The translations under genes and the position numbers were made by a program. The notes below the pieces were generated by a model. The model did no database searches and had not been told where the DNA came from. It saw only the letters and a list, made by a program, of their open reading frames with translations. A stretch of DNA of 64,000 bases, taken from assembly GCF_048268085.1 (NCBI RefSeq), contig NZ_JBLWWF010000024.1, positions 4,330 through 68,329 of the forward strand. Direction: 5' to 3'. The DNA comes from Neptunicella sp048268085 (GTDB taxonomy: Bacteria > Pseudomonadota > Gammaproteobacteria > Enterobacterales > Alteromonadaceae). Positions within the stretch are counted from its first letter, which is position 1. Every line of letters starts with the position of its first letter. Below, piece by piece: positions 54,697 to 63,953 of this stretch.

Positions 54697-55780
54697 CAGT
54701 TGCTCCGAGTGGAATACTGAGTGAAGTCTCAAAATATCCGTCTTCCAGTGCCTTCAACTCCAACTTGTAATTGTCCGGGTATAGCTTGTCGAGCCGCTCC
54801 CGACAATTTTTTAAACCAATACCGAAACCTTTATGTTCATCCTTTTCCGGTACCTTGTTAATTAAATGCACATGTAATATTCCCGGCTCGCAATAAACTT
54901 TCAAGCTTAAAAGATTTTTGTTTGTTTCAAGTTGTGAACCGTGTTGCACGGCATTTTCCACTAGCGGTTGCAGCAACATAAACGGGATTTCGTTGTGTAG
55001 GCAGTTTTTGGAAAATTCCACTTGAGTTTCGAGTTTGTGCTCAAAGCGCATCTTTTGAATACTCAAATAACTGTTTATAAACTCCATTTCCTGCTCCAGA
55101 GTAATCATCTGGTTGCCCTGATTTTCAAGCACTTTACGTAGCATTAAACTGAGCTCACTTAACGCTTTTACTGCATCGCCTTTTTTATCCAGACGGATCA
55201 AACTGGCCACGGTATTGAGGGTATTGAATAGGAAATGCGGATTAATTTGTGATTTAAGCGACTGCAACTCAACCTGAACAAGCTGTTTGGCCAAACTCTC
55301 ACTGCGCAATTGCTGGGCTCTGGATTGTTGGTAGTAGCTAAAAGTGTATCCCAAACAAACAATGGCTAAATACACCAGAACATCAATGTGCAACAAACTT
55401 AATCGCCATTGACGAAAGACTTTTTCAACATAATCCAGTGAACCATGGTATTCGATCAACCATGACAGCACGATAGTTAATAGCCAATAAATCCCCAAGA
55501 ACAACAACGCGGATAACAAATTCTTACCAATAAACTGCGCCGACTTGCCTTCCCGATAACTGATACTTTTGCATGCCGCAATCACGAACGGCGCGACAAC
55601 TGCCCATAACATCCACCATGGTAAATAATTAAACCAAATTCCTATCCAGTTTGCGGGACGTTCATAGGCCAGTAACTGACGGTAAGAATTATCCGTCGCC
55701 AGACAGGTCAAGACTAGCCAGAATAGAATATTGGCCAGCCAGAACTGACGTTTGGGAAGATTTTTCCAGTAATTTTTCAA
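54689..55780 (-). CDS. LytS/YehU-type sensor histidine kinase
   Basis: This 363-residue membrane histidine kinase has four predicted membrane helices in residues about 14-160 (for example FWLANILFWLVLTCLA and LFLGIYWLLTIVLSWLI), a coiled linker, the His_kinase segment LKSQINPHFLFNTLNTVASL with the phospho-accepting histidine, and an ATPase domain with LLQPLVENAVQHG and FGIGLKNCRERL. There is no extracytoplasmic domain, so it probably senses a ligand in or near the membrane. The start is TTG directly after an in-frame TAG, with no clear ribosome binding site. It pairs with the LytTR regulator. Confidence 0.88.
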   Translation of the reverse strand: MKNYWKNLPKRQFWLANILFWLVLTCLATDNSYRQLLAYERPANWIGIWFNYLPWWMLWAVVAPFVIAACKSISYREGKSAQFIGKNLLSALLFLGIYWLLTIVLSWLIEYHGSLDYVEKVFRQWRLSLLHIDVLVYLAIVCLGYTFSYYQQSRAQQLRSESLAKQLVQVELQSLKSQINPHFLFNTLNTVASLIRLDKKGDAVKALSELSLMLRKVLENQGNQMITLEQEMEFINSYLSIQKMRFEHKLETQVEFSKNCLHNEIPFMLLQPLVENAVQHGSQLETNKNLLSLKVYCEPGILHVHLINKVPEKDEHKGFGIGLKNCRERLDKLYPDNYKLELKALEDGYFETSLSIPLGATDD

Positions 55781-56227
55781 CTAAGACTTACTACTTTATT
55801 AACAGCGTTGGTTGATTATTTAACAATACGACGTAGCAAAGCAACTATTCCCCCCAATTCACCCCATCAAACTGACCATCTAGATACCGATAAAATAGTT
55901 TCACACAGCCAATCAGGCTAATTATTAACCATTTCAGATAATCCATTCCCCGTTTAAACCAGACATGCCCGCCATTGACCACACTAAACCCCAATCCCGC
56001 GTATTACCCGTGGAGCTTGGACTAAGCGAAGCATAATTTGGCACTGGATAACAAAGCATTATCCGTCAAAACAAAGGATCCATATAAAAAGTAGTCGTCA
56101 CATCACATTCACACTGAGCAGCTTTGTTGCATCGGTATTGGGATGGAACCACTTCGTTAAGTATGGGCAAAAACTAATACAAAGTTCACAAGACCAAGAT
56201 GATCTTGTTGAGCTTGGGAGACACCAT
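55781..56227 (+). promoter_or_regulatory. 447-base divergent region between the kinase and the TonB receptor gene
   Basis: No credible gene is present. The clearest element is an inverted repeat, GGATAA (56046-56051) and TTATCC (56059-56064), 7 bases apart, about 165 bases before the receptor ATG. I looked for LytTR direct repeats and found no convincing pair. Promoters of both divergent units must lie here. Confidence 0.45.
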
Positions 56228-59200
56228 ATGTACACATTTAAAAGAAGTGTCACAGCTATTGCTGTGGCCGCGTCGTTAGGTCTAACCGCTCCGGTGATGG
56301 CAGATAGCGCCACCTCGAATATTGTTGGTTCTATCATGGCTAATGATTATAGCCAATATACGGTTACCGCTGCCGATCCTAAAACAGGCTACAGTCGCCA
56401 AATATCAATTGGTGACGATGGTTCATATCGCTTTGCAAAGTTGCCAACCGGCGAATATGACATCACGGTCAGTAAGAATGGTCGAGTAGTTGCGCAAGAT
56501 AAGATCCGCGTATCATTGGGATCCAACGCAACGGCCAACTTCAATCTATTAACCGATACTGGCACCGAAGTTATTGAAGTTACCGGTGCTCGGGTTTCTG
56601 CTGTTGATGTATCCACCACCGATTCGGGGTTGGTTATTGGCGAACTCGAACTGGACAGAATGCCGGTAGGTAGAAGTATTACTGCCGTTTCTTTGCTGGC
56701 TCCCGGTACCATACAAGGTGATCAGGGTTTTGGCGATAACACCAATGCCTCTTTCGGTGGTGCGTCAATTGCGGAGAACTCTTGTTATATCAACGGACTG
56801 GAAGTCACTGATACTCGCCAAGGATTAGGCTGTGGATCAGTCCCCTTCGAATTTTACAAAGAATTCCAGGTTAAAACCGGTGGTTATTCAGCCCAGTTTG
56901 GCCGGACTACCGGTGGTGTCGTCAACGCGGTTACCAAAAGCGGTACCAATGAGTGGGAGTTTGCTACCACTGCAACCTGGAGTCCGGCAGGCTTACAGGA
57001 AAAAGGGTTAAAGTCTCGCGGTAACGGTGGTACCGGTAATGTATTCCGTGATGACAGTGTGACCGAAAACGACACCTTTGATTTCACCGTATCTGCGGCA
57101 GGCCCGATAATTGAAGATACGTTGTTTATCTATGCCTTAATTAACCCACGTAGCACAGAAAACAAATTCGCGGCAGATTTGAATAATGGGAATGCCTTTT
57201 ATCGCGCTGATACCGAGTACCATGTTCGTGAAGCATCCGGTGGGGATAACTTGTTTTGGGCGGCTAAACTGGATTGGGATATTAGTGAAGATCATCGGTT
57301 AAGCTATTTTGCTTATTCTAACCGTAATGACACGACCGACACTATTAATGCCTACAATCCTGACACTGGCGTTATCGGAGAAGAAATCGGCGTTAATATC
57401 CGTAAACGGGGGGGCGAAGCACAAAGCTTAAGCTATACCGGTTACCTGACTGACGATTTATCCGTTTCAGCAATGGCAGGCCAAATCGAAACCCAATATG
57501 CCACCGACCCCAGTAATCTTGATTGTCCGGGAGTATCGGATTCTCGTAGTATTCCTAACCCAGTGAGTGGCTGTGGACCAGGTGGCTCGACCGGGGATAA
57601 TTTCGACAAAAACACCCAGTATCGCCTGGATCTGGAATATGTATGGGGCGACCATACCCTGAAAGCTGGTTTGGATATCCAACAGCGTGAATCCACTCGT
57701 GTGACAGTGCCCGTTGGCGGTCATACCTATGATTACAGCAGTCTGGCCCCCAACTCCAGTATTCAGGGTATTCCATTTACCAATAATACCGGTGCCACCA
57801 TCAATTATGTATCGGATCGAATATTTGTCGGTGGCGGAGGATTCAGTTCTGATCTGAATGCCTACTATATAGAAGACCAGTGGCAATTATTGGATAACCT
57901 GGTACTGAATATCGGATTCCGTAAAGACAAGTTTGAGGGGGAAGGTACGACCGGAAAATTACTGTTCGAATTTGATACCGATATCGCCCCACGATTGGGC
58001 TTTAGCTGGGATATTAACGGTGATGGCGACTCCAAGATTTACGGTACCTGGGGACGTTATTATTTACCTATCGCTAACAACACTATCTATCGAGCAGCGT
58101 CTGGCGTAAGTGATACCACCACTTACTATACCTTTACGGGTTCGGATGCCACCACCGGTGCGCCAACAGGTACAGCACCGATCACCGGTAATCAGGCAAC
58201 ATCGACCAACATCAATTCGATCCCGGCCATTCCGGAAAAAGCGATTTTCCAAACCGAAGAAGCCAATCCCTTCGCCCGGGATGAGTTAATTATCGGTTAC
58301 GAGCAAGTCATAAACGATGATTGGTCTGTAGCCGTTAGCGCCACCTATCGTGAAGTCACCAGTGCGCTGGACGACTACTGTGGAGCTTACGCCTATCCTT
58401 ATTGCTTAATGGTCAGTCCCGGTAAAGATGCCACGGCGTATAAGGATGGGGTGTATTACTATGGCGAAGGCGACCCTCGTAACAACTTGGACGAACATGA
58501 TCCTAACGAAGATTATAGTGCCTTTGACTTAGCCGATGGTGTGGCCGATCCTGGTTCTCGCACCACCACTACCGCAGAACAAATTGGTCTACCGGAAGCC
58601 AACAATGAATATATGGCTTTACAAACCAAGTTGAATTATCGCACCGATAATTTCCGGATGAACTTTATCTACACTTGGTCACGCAGCACCGGTAACTTTG
58701 AAGGTGCGGTTAAATCGGATATTGATCAGGCCGATGCAGGGGTAACTCAGGATTTCGACTTCCCCGCTTTGATGGATGGAGCACAAGGTTATCAACCTAA
58801 CGACCGTCGGCATGTATTCAAGCTATTTGGTAGTTATGATATTAACGATGACTGGACGCTGGGCTTTAATTCCAGTTTAACCAGTGGCCGTCCATTATCT
58901 ACCTTTGGTCAGGGATACCCTGATGATAATCCGGATATCTACGGCAGTTACGGTGATACCTATTATATATTCACCGGTCAGTGTCCTGATACCAATGGTA
59001 ATGGTGGATGTGATGTAGAAGAAAAAGTCTACAATTTCACTCCTCGCGGTTCCGCTGGCAGAACACCATGGTTATTTAATGTAGATGTGTCTGTGGCGTA
59101 CAACTTTAGTGTTTCAGGTGTGGATATGAAAGCCTCATTAGATGTATTTAATGTGTTGAATAATATCGAAGTCACCTCACCCAACGAACACTATGAGCAA

Positions 59201-59296
59201 CGTCGCAGTGAAGGTACCTACAACCAATGGTATGGCGCAGCGTATTCATGGACGGCTCCGCGCTCTGTACGTTTGGGATTCGAGGCGAGATTTTAA
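56228..59296 (+). CDS. Oar-like TonB-dependent receptor with carboxypeptidase-regulatory-like domain
   Basis: This 1022-residue receptor begins with a signal peptide (MYTFKRSVTAIAVAASLGLT, cleavage near VMA). Residues about 28-115 form a CarboxypepD_reg-like beta sandwich (YTVTAADPKTGYSRQISIGD, then GSYRFAKLPTGEYDITVSKNG). The plug follows, with TEVIEVTGARVSAVDVSTTD as TonB-box region, and QVKTGGYSAQFGRTTGGVVN, which is diagnostic of the Oar type. The barrel ends in phenylalanine (SVRLGFEARF). The start at 56228 has GGGAG upstream and opens the signal peptide. It lies opposite the LytS/LytTR pair. The ligand is unknown; Oar receptors may handle peptides or proteins. Confidence 0.87.
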   Translation: MYTFKRSVTAIAVAASLGLTAPVMADSATSNIVGSIMANDYSQYTVTAADPKTGYSRQISIGDDGSYRFAKLPTGEYDITVSKNGRVVAQDKIRVSLGSNATANFNLLTDTGTEVIEVTGARVSAVDVSTTDSGLVIGELELDRMPVGRSITAVSLLAPGTIQGDQGFGDNTNASFGGASIAENSCYINGLEVTDTRQGLGCGSVPFEFYKEFQVKTGGYSAQFGRTTGGVVNAVTKSGTNEWEFATTATWSPAGLQEKGLKSRGNGGTGNVFRDDSVTENDTFDFTVSAAGPIIEDTLFIYALINPRSTENKFAADLNNGNAFYRADTEYHVREASGGDNLFWAAKLDWDISEDHRLSYFAYSNRNDTTDTINAYNPDTGVIGEEIGVNIRKRGGEAQSLSYTGYLTDDLSVSAMAGQIETQYATDPSNLDCPGVSDSRSIPNPVSGCGPGGSTGDNFDKNTQYRLDLEYVWGDHTLKAGLDIQQRESTRVTVPVGGHTYDYSSLAPNSSIQGIPFTNNTGATINYVSDRIFVGGGGFSSDLNAYYIEDQWQLLDNLVLNIGFRKDKFEGEGTTGKLLFEFDTDIAPRLGFSWDINGDGDSKIYGTWGRYYLPIANNTIYRAASGVSDTTTYYTFTGSDATTGAPTGTAPITGNQATSTNINSIPAIPEKAIFQTEEANPFARDELIIGYEQVINDDWSVAVSATYREVTSALDDYCGAYAYPYCLMVSPGKDATAYKDGVYYYGEGDPRNNLDEHDPNEDYSAFDLADGVADPGSRTTTTAEQIGLPEANNEYMALQTKLNYRTDNFRMNFIYTWSRSTGNFEGAVKSDIDQADAGVTQDFDFPALMDGAQGYQPNDRRHVFKLFGSYDINDDWTLGFNSSLTSGRPLSTFGQGYPDDNPDIYGSYGDTYYIFTGQCPDTNGNGGCDVEEKVYNFTPRGSAGRTPWLFNVDVSVAYNFSVSGVDMKASLDVFNVLNNIEVTSPNEHYEQRRSEGTYNQWYGAAYSWTAPRSVRLGFEARF

Positions 59297-59343
59297 TTAA
59301 TACCTTGAGTCAATCAGAACCTTTATAGTCTGAATCCATAGTC

Positions 59344-59375
59344 GCCTGTTGCGAATGATGAAATCCGCAACAGGC
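59344..59375 (+). terminator. stem-loop after the Oar-like receptor gene
   Basis: GCCTGTTGCG (59344-59353) and CGCAACAGGC (59366-59375) form a perfect 10-base stem with a 12-base loop, about 47 bases after the receptor stop and just before the convergent DUF1653 stop. Neither strand shows a T-run after it, so it may stabilise 3' ends or be a weak terminator. Confidence 0.55.
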
Positions 59376-59382
59376 TGCTATA

Positions 59383-59613
59383 TTAAGATTCAATAAAGGC
59401 AAAACGAGGGACCTGTTGGCCATCCACTGTGACCATTTCACTAAACATGCTCAATGGCCTTACCCATAATTTCCCCTCCCCATATAAGGGACGATAAACC
59501 ACAAGTAAGCTACCATCTTCAGAATGGGTAGCGACATCAATAACCTGATATTCATTACCCTTATAATGACGATATTTACCCGGTTGCAGATCTTTACTCA
59601 ACTGTCGCCCCAT
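59383..59613 (-). CDS. DUF1653 family protein
   Basis: This 76-residue protein is a DUF1653 domain over its whole length: GKYRHYKGNEYQVIDVATHS, SLLVVYRPLYGEGKLWVRPL and the ending VPRFAFI are hallmarks. The function is unknown. I take the ATG at 59613, with GGA upstream inside xylR, so it overlaps the end of xylR by 20 bases and is probably coupled to it. Longer starts upstream would have a non-family extension. Confidence 0.85.
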   Translation of the reverse strand: MGRQLSKDLQPGKYRHYKGNEYQVIDVATHSEDGSLLVVYRPLYGEGKLWVRPLSMFSEMVTVDGQQVPRFAFIES

Positions 59614-60796
59614 CTTCTTCCTTTTCATACCCCTTGGATTCATCACGATATTCACGCGGGGTTTTATCAAAATGTTTTTTAAACACCGCATACATATATT
59701 GTAACGATGGATAACCGCAAATATTGGCGATACTGGCGGTGGTTTGGTCGGTCTGTTTAAGCAGATTACAGGCTTTTTTCAGCTTTTCATTATGGATTTC
59801 ATTATGAATACTGTGTCCACGCTCTTCTTTAAAGCGATGTTCCAGATTGGAGCGGGAAATTCCCACATAATCAAGCACCTGATCCACTTTTATTCCCCGA
59901 CACGCATTTTGGCGGATAAAGTGCATGGCCTGCATGACATGAGGATCTTTAATCGCCTTAAAATCAGTGGATTGACGTTCAGCAACACCCGCGGGCGGGA
60001 TCAGAATCGGCTTTTGCGCTCCTTTACGGCCATTTAAAATCTTGTGTAACTGCTTGGCGGCCTGGAAGCCCATTTCAAAACAGCCTTGGGTTACCGAGCT
60101 TAAACTGACTCGGCTTAAGAAACGGGCAATATCATCATCATCAATACCGATGACCGAGATTTTTTCCGGGATTAACATACCAATATGATCACAGACTTGC
60201 AGTAAATGGCGAGCACGGGCATCGGTTACTGCCACAATTCCAATCGGAGTGGGTAATGATTGTAACCAATCTGCCAGACGCCGAATACTATACTGCCAGG
60301 TTTCCGGGCGCACCGAATGACCGCGATAAACATGGCATTCGTAGCCTTCGGCTTCAGTGATATTAACCATGGCACTTTCACGCTCTTGTGCCCAACGCTG
60401 GGACTCATCGATAGGCGCACCATAAAAAGCAAACTGCTCAATCCCTTTTTGGCGTAAATGTTGATATGCCTCGTTGATTAACGCATGGTTATCGGTAGCG
60501 ACATAAGGCACATCCGGATAATCCTTAGGATCGCTGTATGAGCCTCCTACCCCCACTACCGGTACTTTAGTTTTTAATAGCGCGGCTTGAATTTCAGGGT
60601 TATCAAAGTCAGCAATAATGCCATCCCCGCCCCAGTCGTCCAGATGTTCCAGACGCGCCATAAAATCTTCTTCCAAATACAGATCCCAGTCTGCCTTGGA
60701 TATTTGTAAGTAATTACCAATCCCTTCGATAACATTACGGTCATAAACTTTGCTGGCATTGAATAAAAGCGTAATACTGTGTTTTTTCTCAAACAT
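59594..60796 (-). CDS. xylR: xylose operon regulator XylR (AraC family)
   Basis: XylR (400 residues) has an N-terminal periplasmic-binding-protein-like domain that binds D-xylose (ITLLFNASKVYDRNVIEGI, GDGIIADFDNPEIQ and the hinge-like SVIGIDDDDIARF) and a C-terminal AraC DNA-binding domain with two helix-turn-helix units (VDQVLDYVGISRSNLEHRFK and ASIANICGYPSLQYMYAVFK). It activates xylose genes in E. coli. It is divergent from xylB across 238 bases. The C-terminus overlaps the DUF1653 gene. Confidence 0.93.
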   Translation of the reverse strand: MFEKKHSITLLFNASKVYDRNVIEGIGNYLQISKADWDLYLEEDFMARLEHLDDWGGDGIIADFDNPEIQAALLKTKVPVVGVGGSYSDPKDYPDVPYVATDNHALINEAYQHLRQKGIEQFAFYGAPIDESQRWAQERESAMVNITEAEGYECHVYRGHSVRPETWQYSIRRLADWLQSLPTPIGIVAVTDARARHLLQVCDHIGMLIPEKISVIGIDDDDIARFLSRVSLSSVTQGCFEMGFQAAKQLHKILNGRKGAQKPILIPPAGVAERQSTDFKAIKDPHVMQAMHFIRQNACRGIKVDQVLDYVGISRSNLEHRFKEERGHSIHNEIHNEKLKKACNLLKQTDQTTASIANICGYPSLQYMYAVFKKHFDKTPREYRDESKGYEKEEDGATVE

Positions 60797-61034
60797 GTCG
60801 TCACCGATAATTAAGCACTCGAATGTTAATATTCTGTGACCTAATCAAAAACAATTCAACGTATTTTCATAATAAAGTTTATGTTTTTTTGTATAGACAA
60901 GAAAACTATGAACTTTATCATGTTGCCCACAGTAGATAATCCACAAAACTTATATCAAATTTCGTAATTGCTCCAAATGCGCCTAACAACAAGCATTAGA
61001 GTTTTGCAATTGATCACTATTTTAGGAGTTTGCC
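60797..61034. promoter_or_regulatory. xylR-xylB divergent regulatory region
   Basis: This 238-base region holds the promoters of xylR and xylBA. The main feature is an inverted pair, ATAAAGTTTAT (60872-60882) and ATGAACTTTAT (60908-60918), that matches at 10 of 11 positions and is spaced 25 bases; it is a good candidate XylR site. Near xylR a weaker palindrome, GAATGTTAATATTC (60821-60834), could mediate autoregulation. A TAGGAG ribosome binding site precedes xylB. Confidence 0.6.
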
Positions 61035-62498
61035 ATGTATATCGGCATTGATTTAGGCACATCTGGCGTTAAAACCATTCTAATGAATGACGATGGCGAC
61101 ATTCTGGCAACCACCACATGTAAACTAAATGTTAGCATTCCAAAACCACTATGGTCTGAGCAAGATCCACTGCATTGGTGGCAAGGTACCATTGATTGTC
61201 TCGATCAACTTAGCCAACAACAGGATCTGTCTTCGGTAACCGCTATTGGCTTAGCCGGTCAAATGCATGGCGCGACCTTACTGGATGCCAGCGATAACAT
61301 ATTGCGCCCGGCTATTTTATGGAACGACGGGCGCAGCGAACAGCAGTGTCAGCAAATTGAAGCCAGCGTGAGTGAATCCAAACAAATTACCGGAAATCTG
61401 GTTATGCCCGGTTTTACCGCTCCCAAATTGCTGTGGGTAAAACAACACGAGCCAGAGATTTTTGACAAGATCAGTAAAGTATTACTGCCTAAAGATTATT
61501 TACGCCTGCGCCTGACCGGTGATTACGCCTCGGATATGTCCGATTCCGCGGGAACCAGCTGGCTGGATGTGGGCAAACGTGAATGGAACAGTCAAATGTT
61601 AGCCGCGACAGGGTTAACCATAGAGCAAATGCCCACATTATATGAAGGGTCGGAGATAACCGGTTATCTGTTGCCTGAACTGGCACAAAAATGGGGCATG
61701 CAAAAAGTCGCTGTCGTGGCTGGTGGCGGTGATAACGCGGCAGGTGCCGTTGGTGTGGGTATCGTGAATCCCGGACAAGCCATGCTGTCTTTAGGAACCT
61801 CTGGTGTCTATTTTGCCGTCAGTGACGGCTACAAAAGTAACCCCGAATCAGCGGTACACAGCTTCTGCCATGCCCTACCTGATAGCTGGCATTTAATGTC
61901 TGTCGTACTCAGTGCGGCCAGCTGCCTGGACTGGTTTGCCAATAACAGTGGTATCACCGATGTCGGGCAGTTATTAGCCGACGTGGAACACAATACCCGT
62001 ATTGATGATCCGACCGTGCCGTATTTTTTACCGTATTTAACCGGAGAACGCACGCCGCATAATAATCCCAATGCCACTGCCAGTTTTTTTGGCATGACCT
62101 CGGCAACCAACAAAACCCAGTTGGGACAAGCCGTATTGCAAGGGGTAACCATGGCGTTGGCAGAAGGAATGGATGCTTTACATGCCGCTGGTTTGCAACC
62201 CGATGATATTAGCCTGATTGGCGGCGGTGCGCGCAGCGCTTATTGGCGCCAGTTACTGGCCGATGCGTTAGGCAAACCGGTTAGCTACCGTCAAGGTGGT
62301 GAAGTTGGCCCCGCATTAGGAGCGGCAAGATTAGCCCAATTGGCCATGAATCCGGGTACATCCATTGCGGACATATGTCCGATCCCTAAGCTGGTGGAAT
62401 CCCATCAGCCAAACCCGCAATTGGCTGATTATTACCAGCAGCGTAGAAATACATTTAAGCAGTTGTACAAACAGACTGAAGGCCTGTTTAGACAGTAG
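61035..62498 (+). CDS. xylB: xylulokinase
   Basis: XylB (487 residues) phosphorylates D-xylulose to xylulose-5-phosphate. FGGY-family features are clear: IGIDLGTSGVKTILMNDDGD, GLAGQMHGATLLDA, LWNDGRS, KDYLRLRLTGDYASDMSDSA, GGGDNAAGAVGVG, YLTGERTPHNNP, and LIGGGARSAYWRQLLADALG. It is the first gene of the xylBA operon, with xylA 135 bases later; the order is reversed relative to E. coli xylAB. Confidence 0.95.
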   Translation: MYIGIDLGTSGVKTILMNDDGDILATTTCKLNVSIPKPLWSEQDPLHWWQGTIDCLDQLSQQQDLSSVTAIGLAGQMHGATLLDASDNILRPAILWNDGRSEQQCQQIEASVSESKQITGNLVMPGFTAPKLLWVKQHEPEIFDKISKVLLPKDYLRLRLTGDYASDMSDSAGTSWLDVGKREWNSQMLAATGLTIEQMPTLYEGSEITGYLLPELAQKWGMQKVAVVAGGGDNAAGAVGVGIVNPGQAMLSLGTSGVYFAVSDGYKSNPESAVHSFCHALPDSWHLMSVVLSAASCLDWFANNSGITDVGQLLADVEHNTRIDDPTVPYFLPYLTGERTPHNNPNATASFFGMTSATNKTQLGQAVLQGVTMALAEGMDALHAAGLQPDDISLIGGGARSAYWRQLLADALGKPVSYRQGGEVGPALGAARLAQLAMNPGTSIADICPIPKLVESHQPNPQLADYYQQRRNTFKQLYKQTEGLFRQ

Positions 62499-62597
62499 AA
62501 AAACCGCGTTGTGCAAACGCAAAAAAGGAAAAAGCGAGTCAAAATCCGTAATTGTGACTCAGGGCAACTAAGCCCAGAATCACCACACTTTTTAAGT

Positions 62598-62612
62598 ACC
62601 CGTATAGCGGGT
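62598..62612 (+). other. short hairpin between xylB and xylA
   Basis: ACCCG (62598-62602) and CGGGT (62608-62612) form a 5-base stem with a TATAG loop, 22 bases before xylA. It could mark an RNA processing site that lets xylA be expressed above xylB. There is no T-run after it. Confidence 0.35.
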
Positions 62613-62633
62613 TAATAATGCCCGGAGCATCTT

Positions 62634-63953
62634 ATGTCAGATTTTTTTAAAAATGTGGATAAAATCCAATACGAAGGATCCAATTCCACCAACCCATTAG
62701 CATTTAAACACTACAATCCAGAAGAGAAAGTTCTGGGTAAAACCATGCGTGAGCATTTGCGCTTTGCCGCTTGTTACTGGCACAACTTCTGTTGGGATGG
62801 TGCCGATGTATTCGGTGCTGGTACTTATGGACGCCCTTGGTTAAAAGCAGGCGATCCCATGCAGCGTGCACTTGAAAAGGCTAATGTTGCTTTTGAATTC
62901 TTCGATAAAATCAACGTTCCTTTTTATACCTTCCATGATATTGATGTATCTCCAGAAGGCAGTTCAATTAAGGAATATGTTAACAACCTGGCTAAAATGA
63001 CCGACGTGCTGGCGCAAAAACAGCAAGAAACCGGTGTTGAATTGTTATGGGGCACAGCAAACGCATTCAGTAATCCACGTTATATGTCTGGTGCATCAAC
63101 TAATCCTAATCCAGAGATCTTCAGCTACGCTGCAACACAAGTGTTCAACGCCATGAACGCCACTAAGAAACTGGGCGGTGCCAACTACGTATTATGGGGT
63201 GGTCGTGAAGGTTACGAAACTCTGTTAAATACGGATCTTAAGCGTGAGCGTGAGCAATTTGGGCGCTTTATGCAAATGGTCGTTGAGCATAAATATAAAA
63301 TCGGTTTTGACGGTTTATTGCTTATCGAACCTAAGCCACAAGAGCCAACTAAGCATCAGTACGACTACGATACCGCAACCGTTTATGGTTTCTTAAAAGA
63401 ATTCGGTATCGAGAAAGAGTTTGCGGTAAATATCGAAGCAAACCACGCTACCTTATCTGGCCATTCTTTCCATCACGAAATCGCCACCGCATTTGCCTTA
63501 GGCATTTTCGGCTCAATCGATGCTAACCGTGGTGATGCGCAATTAGGTTGGGATACTGACCAATTCCCTAACAGCGTTGAAGAAATGACGTTGATTTGCT
63601 ACGAAATCCTTAAAAATGGCGGTTACACCACCGGTGGTTTCAACTTTGACACCAAGCTACGTCGTCAAAGTATCGATGCAGAAGACTTGTTCCACGGCCA
63701 CATTGGCGGTATGGATACTTGTGCATTGGGTCTTAAGAAAGCCGCTGAAATCATTGAAAATGACTTTATCGCCAAAGGTAAAGACAAGCGTTATGCCGGT
63801 TGGGATGCGGAACTGGGTAAAGCGATTCTGGAAGGCAAATACAGCCTTGAATCCTTGGCCAAACACGCCACCGATAACGACTTTGCGCCCAAGCATGTTT
63901 CCGGTCAGCAAGAATTGCTGGAAAATCAGGTTAACAATGTGCTTTTTAAATAA
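62634..63953 (+). CDS. xylA: xylose isomerase
   Basis: XylA (439 residues) converts D-xylose to D-xylulose in the cytoplasm. It is complete in this window. Visible active-site segments are FYTFHDIDVSPEG (catalytic histidine), VLWGGREGYETLLNTD, LIEPKPQEPTKHQYD (metal-binding glutamate), EANHATLSGHSFHHE and DANRGDAQLGWDTDQFP (metal-binding aspartates). Length and motifs match the class II enzymes of E. coli type. A GGAG ribosome binding site precedes the ATG. The remaining 47 bases to the window edge show nothing further. Confidence 0.96.
   Translation: MSDFFKNVDKIQYEGSNSTNPLAFKHYNPEEKVLGKTMREHLRFAACYWHNFCWDGADVFGAGTYGRPWLKAGDPMQRALEKANVAFEFFDKINVPFYTFHDIDVSPEGSSIKEYVNNLAKMTDVLAQKQQETGVELLWGTANAFSNPRYMSGASTNPNPEIFSYAATQVFNAMNATKKLGGANYVLWGGREGYETLLNTDLKREREQFGRFMQMVVEHKYKIGFDGLLLIEPKPQEPTKHQYDYDTATVYGFLKEFGIEKEFAVNIEANHATLSGHSFHHEIATAFALGIFGSIDANRGDAQLGWDTDQFPNSVEEMTLICYEILKNGGYTTGGFNFDTKLRRQSIDAEDLFHGHIGGMDTCALGLKKAAEIIENDFIAKGKDKRYAGWDAELGKAILEGKYSLESLAKHATDNDFAPKHVSGQQELLENQVNNVLFK

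Noticed and set aside
55781..56227. LytTR direct repeats in the kinase-receptor intergenic region
   Set aside because: Only single partial matches were found (for example AGCGTTGGT near 55804), without a second copy at the required spacing.
57467..57886. 139-codon minus-strand open frame inside the Oar-like receptor gene
   Set aside because: It lies opposite a clear receptor frame, has an improbable composition rich in Gly/Ile/Cys, and has no recognisable motif.
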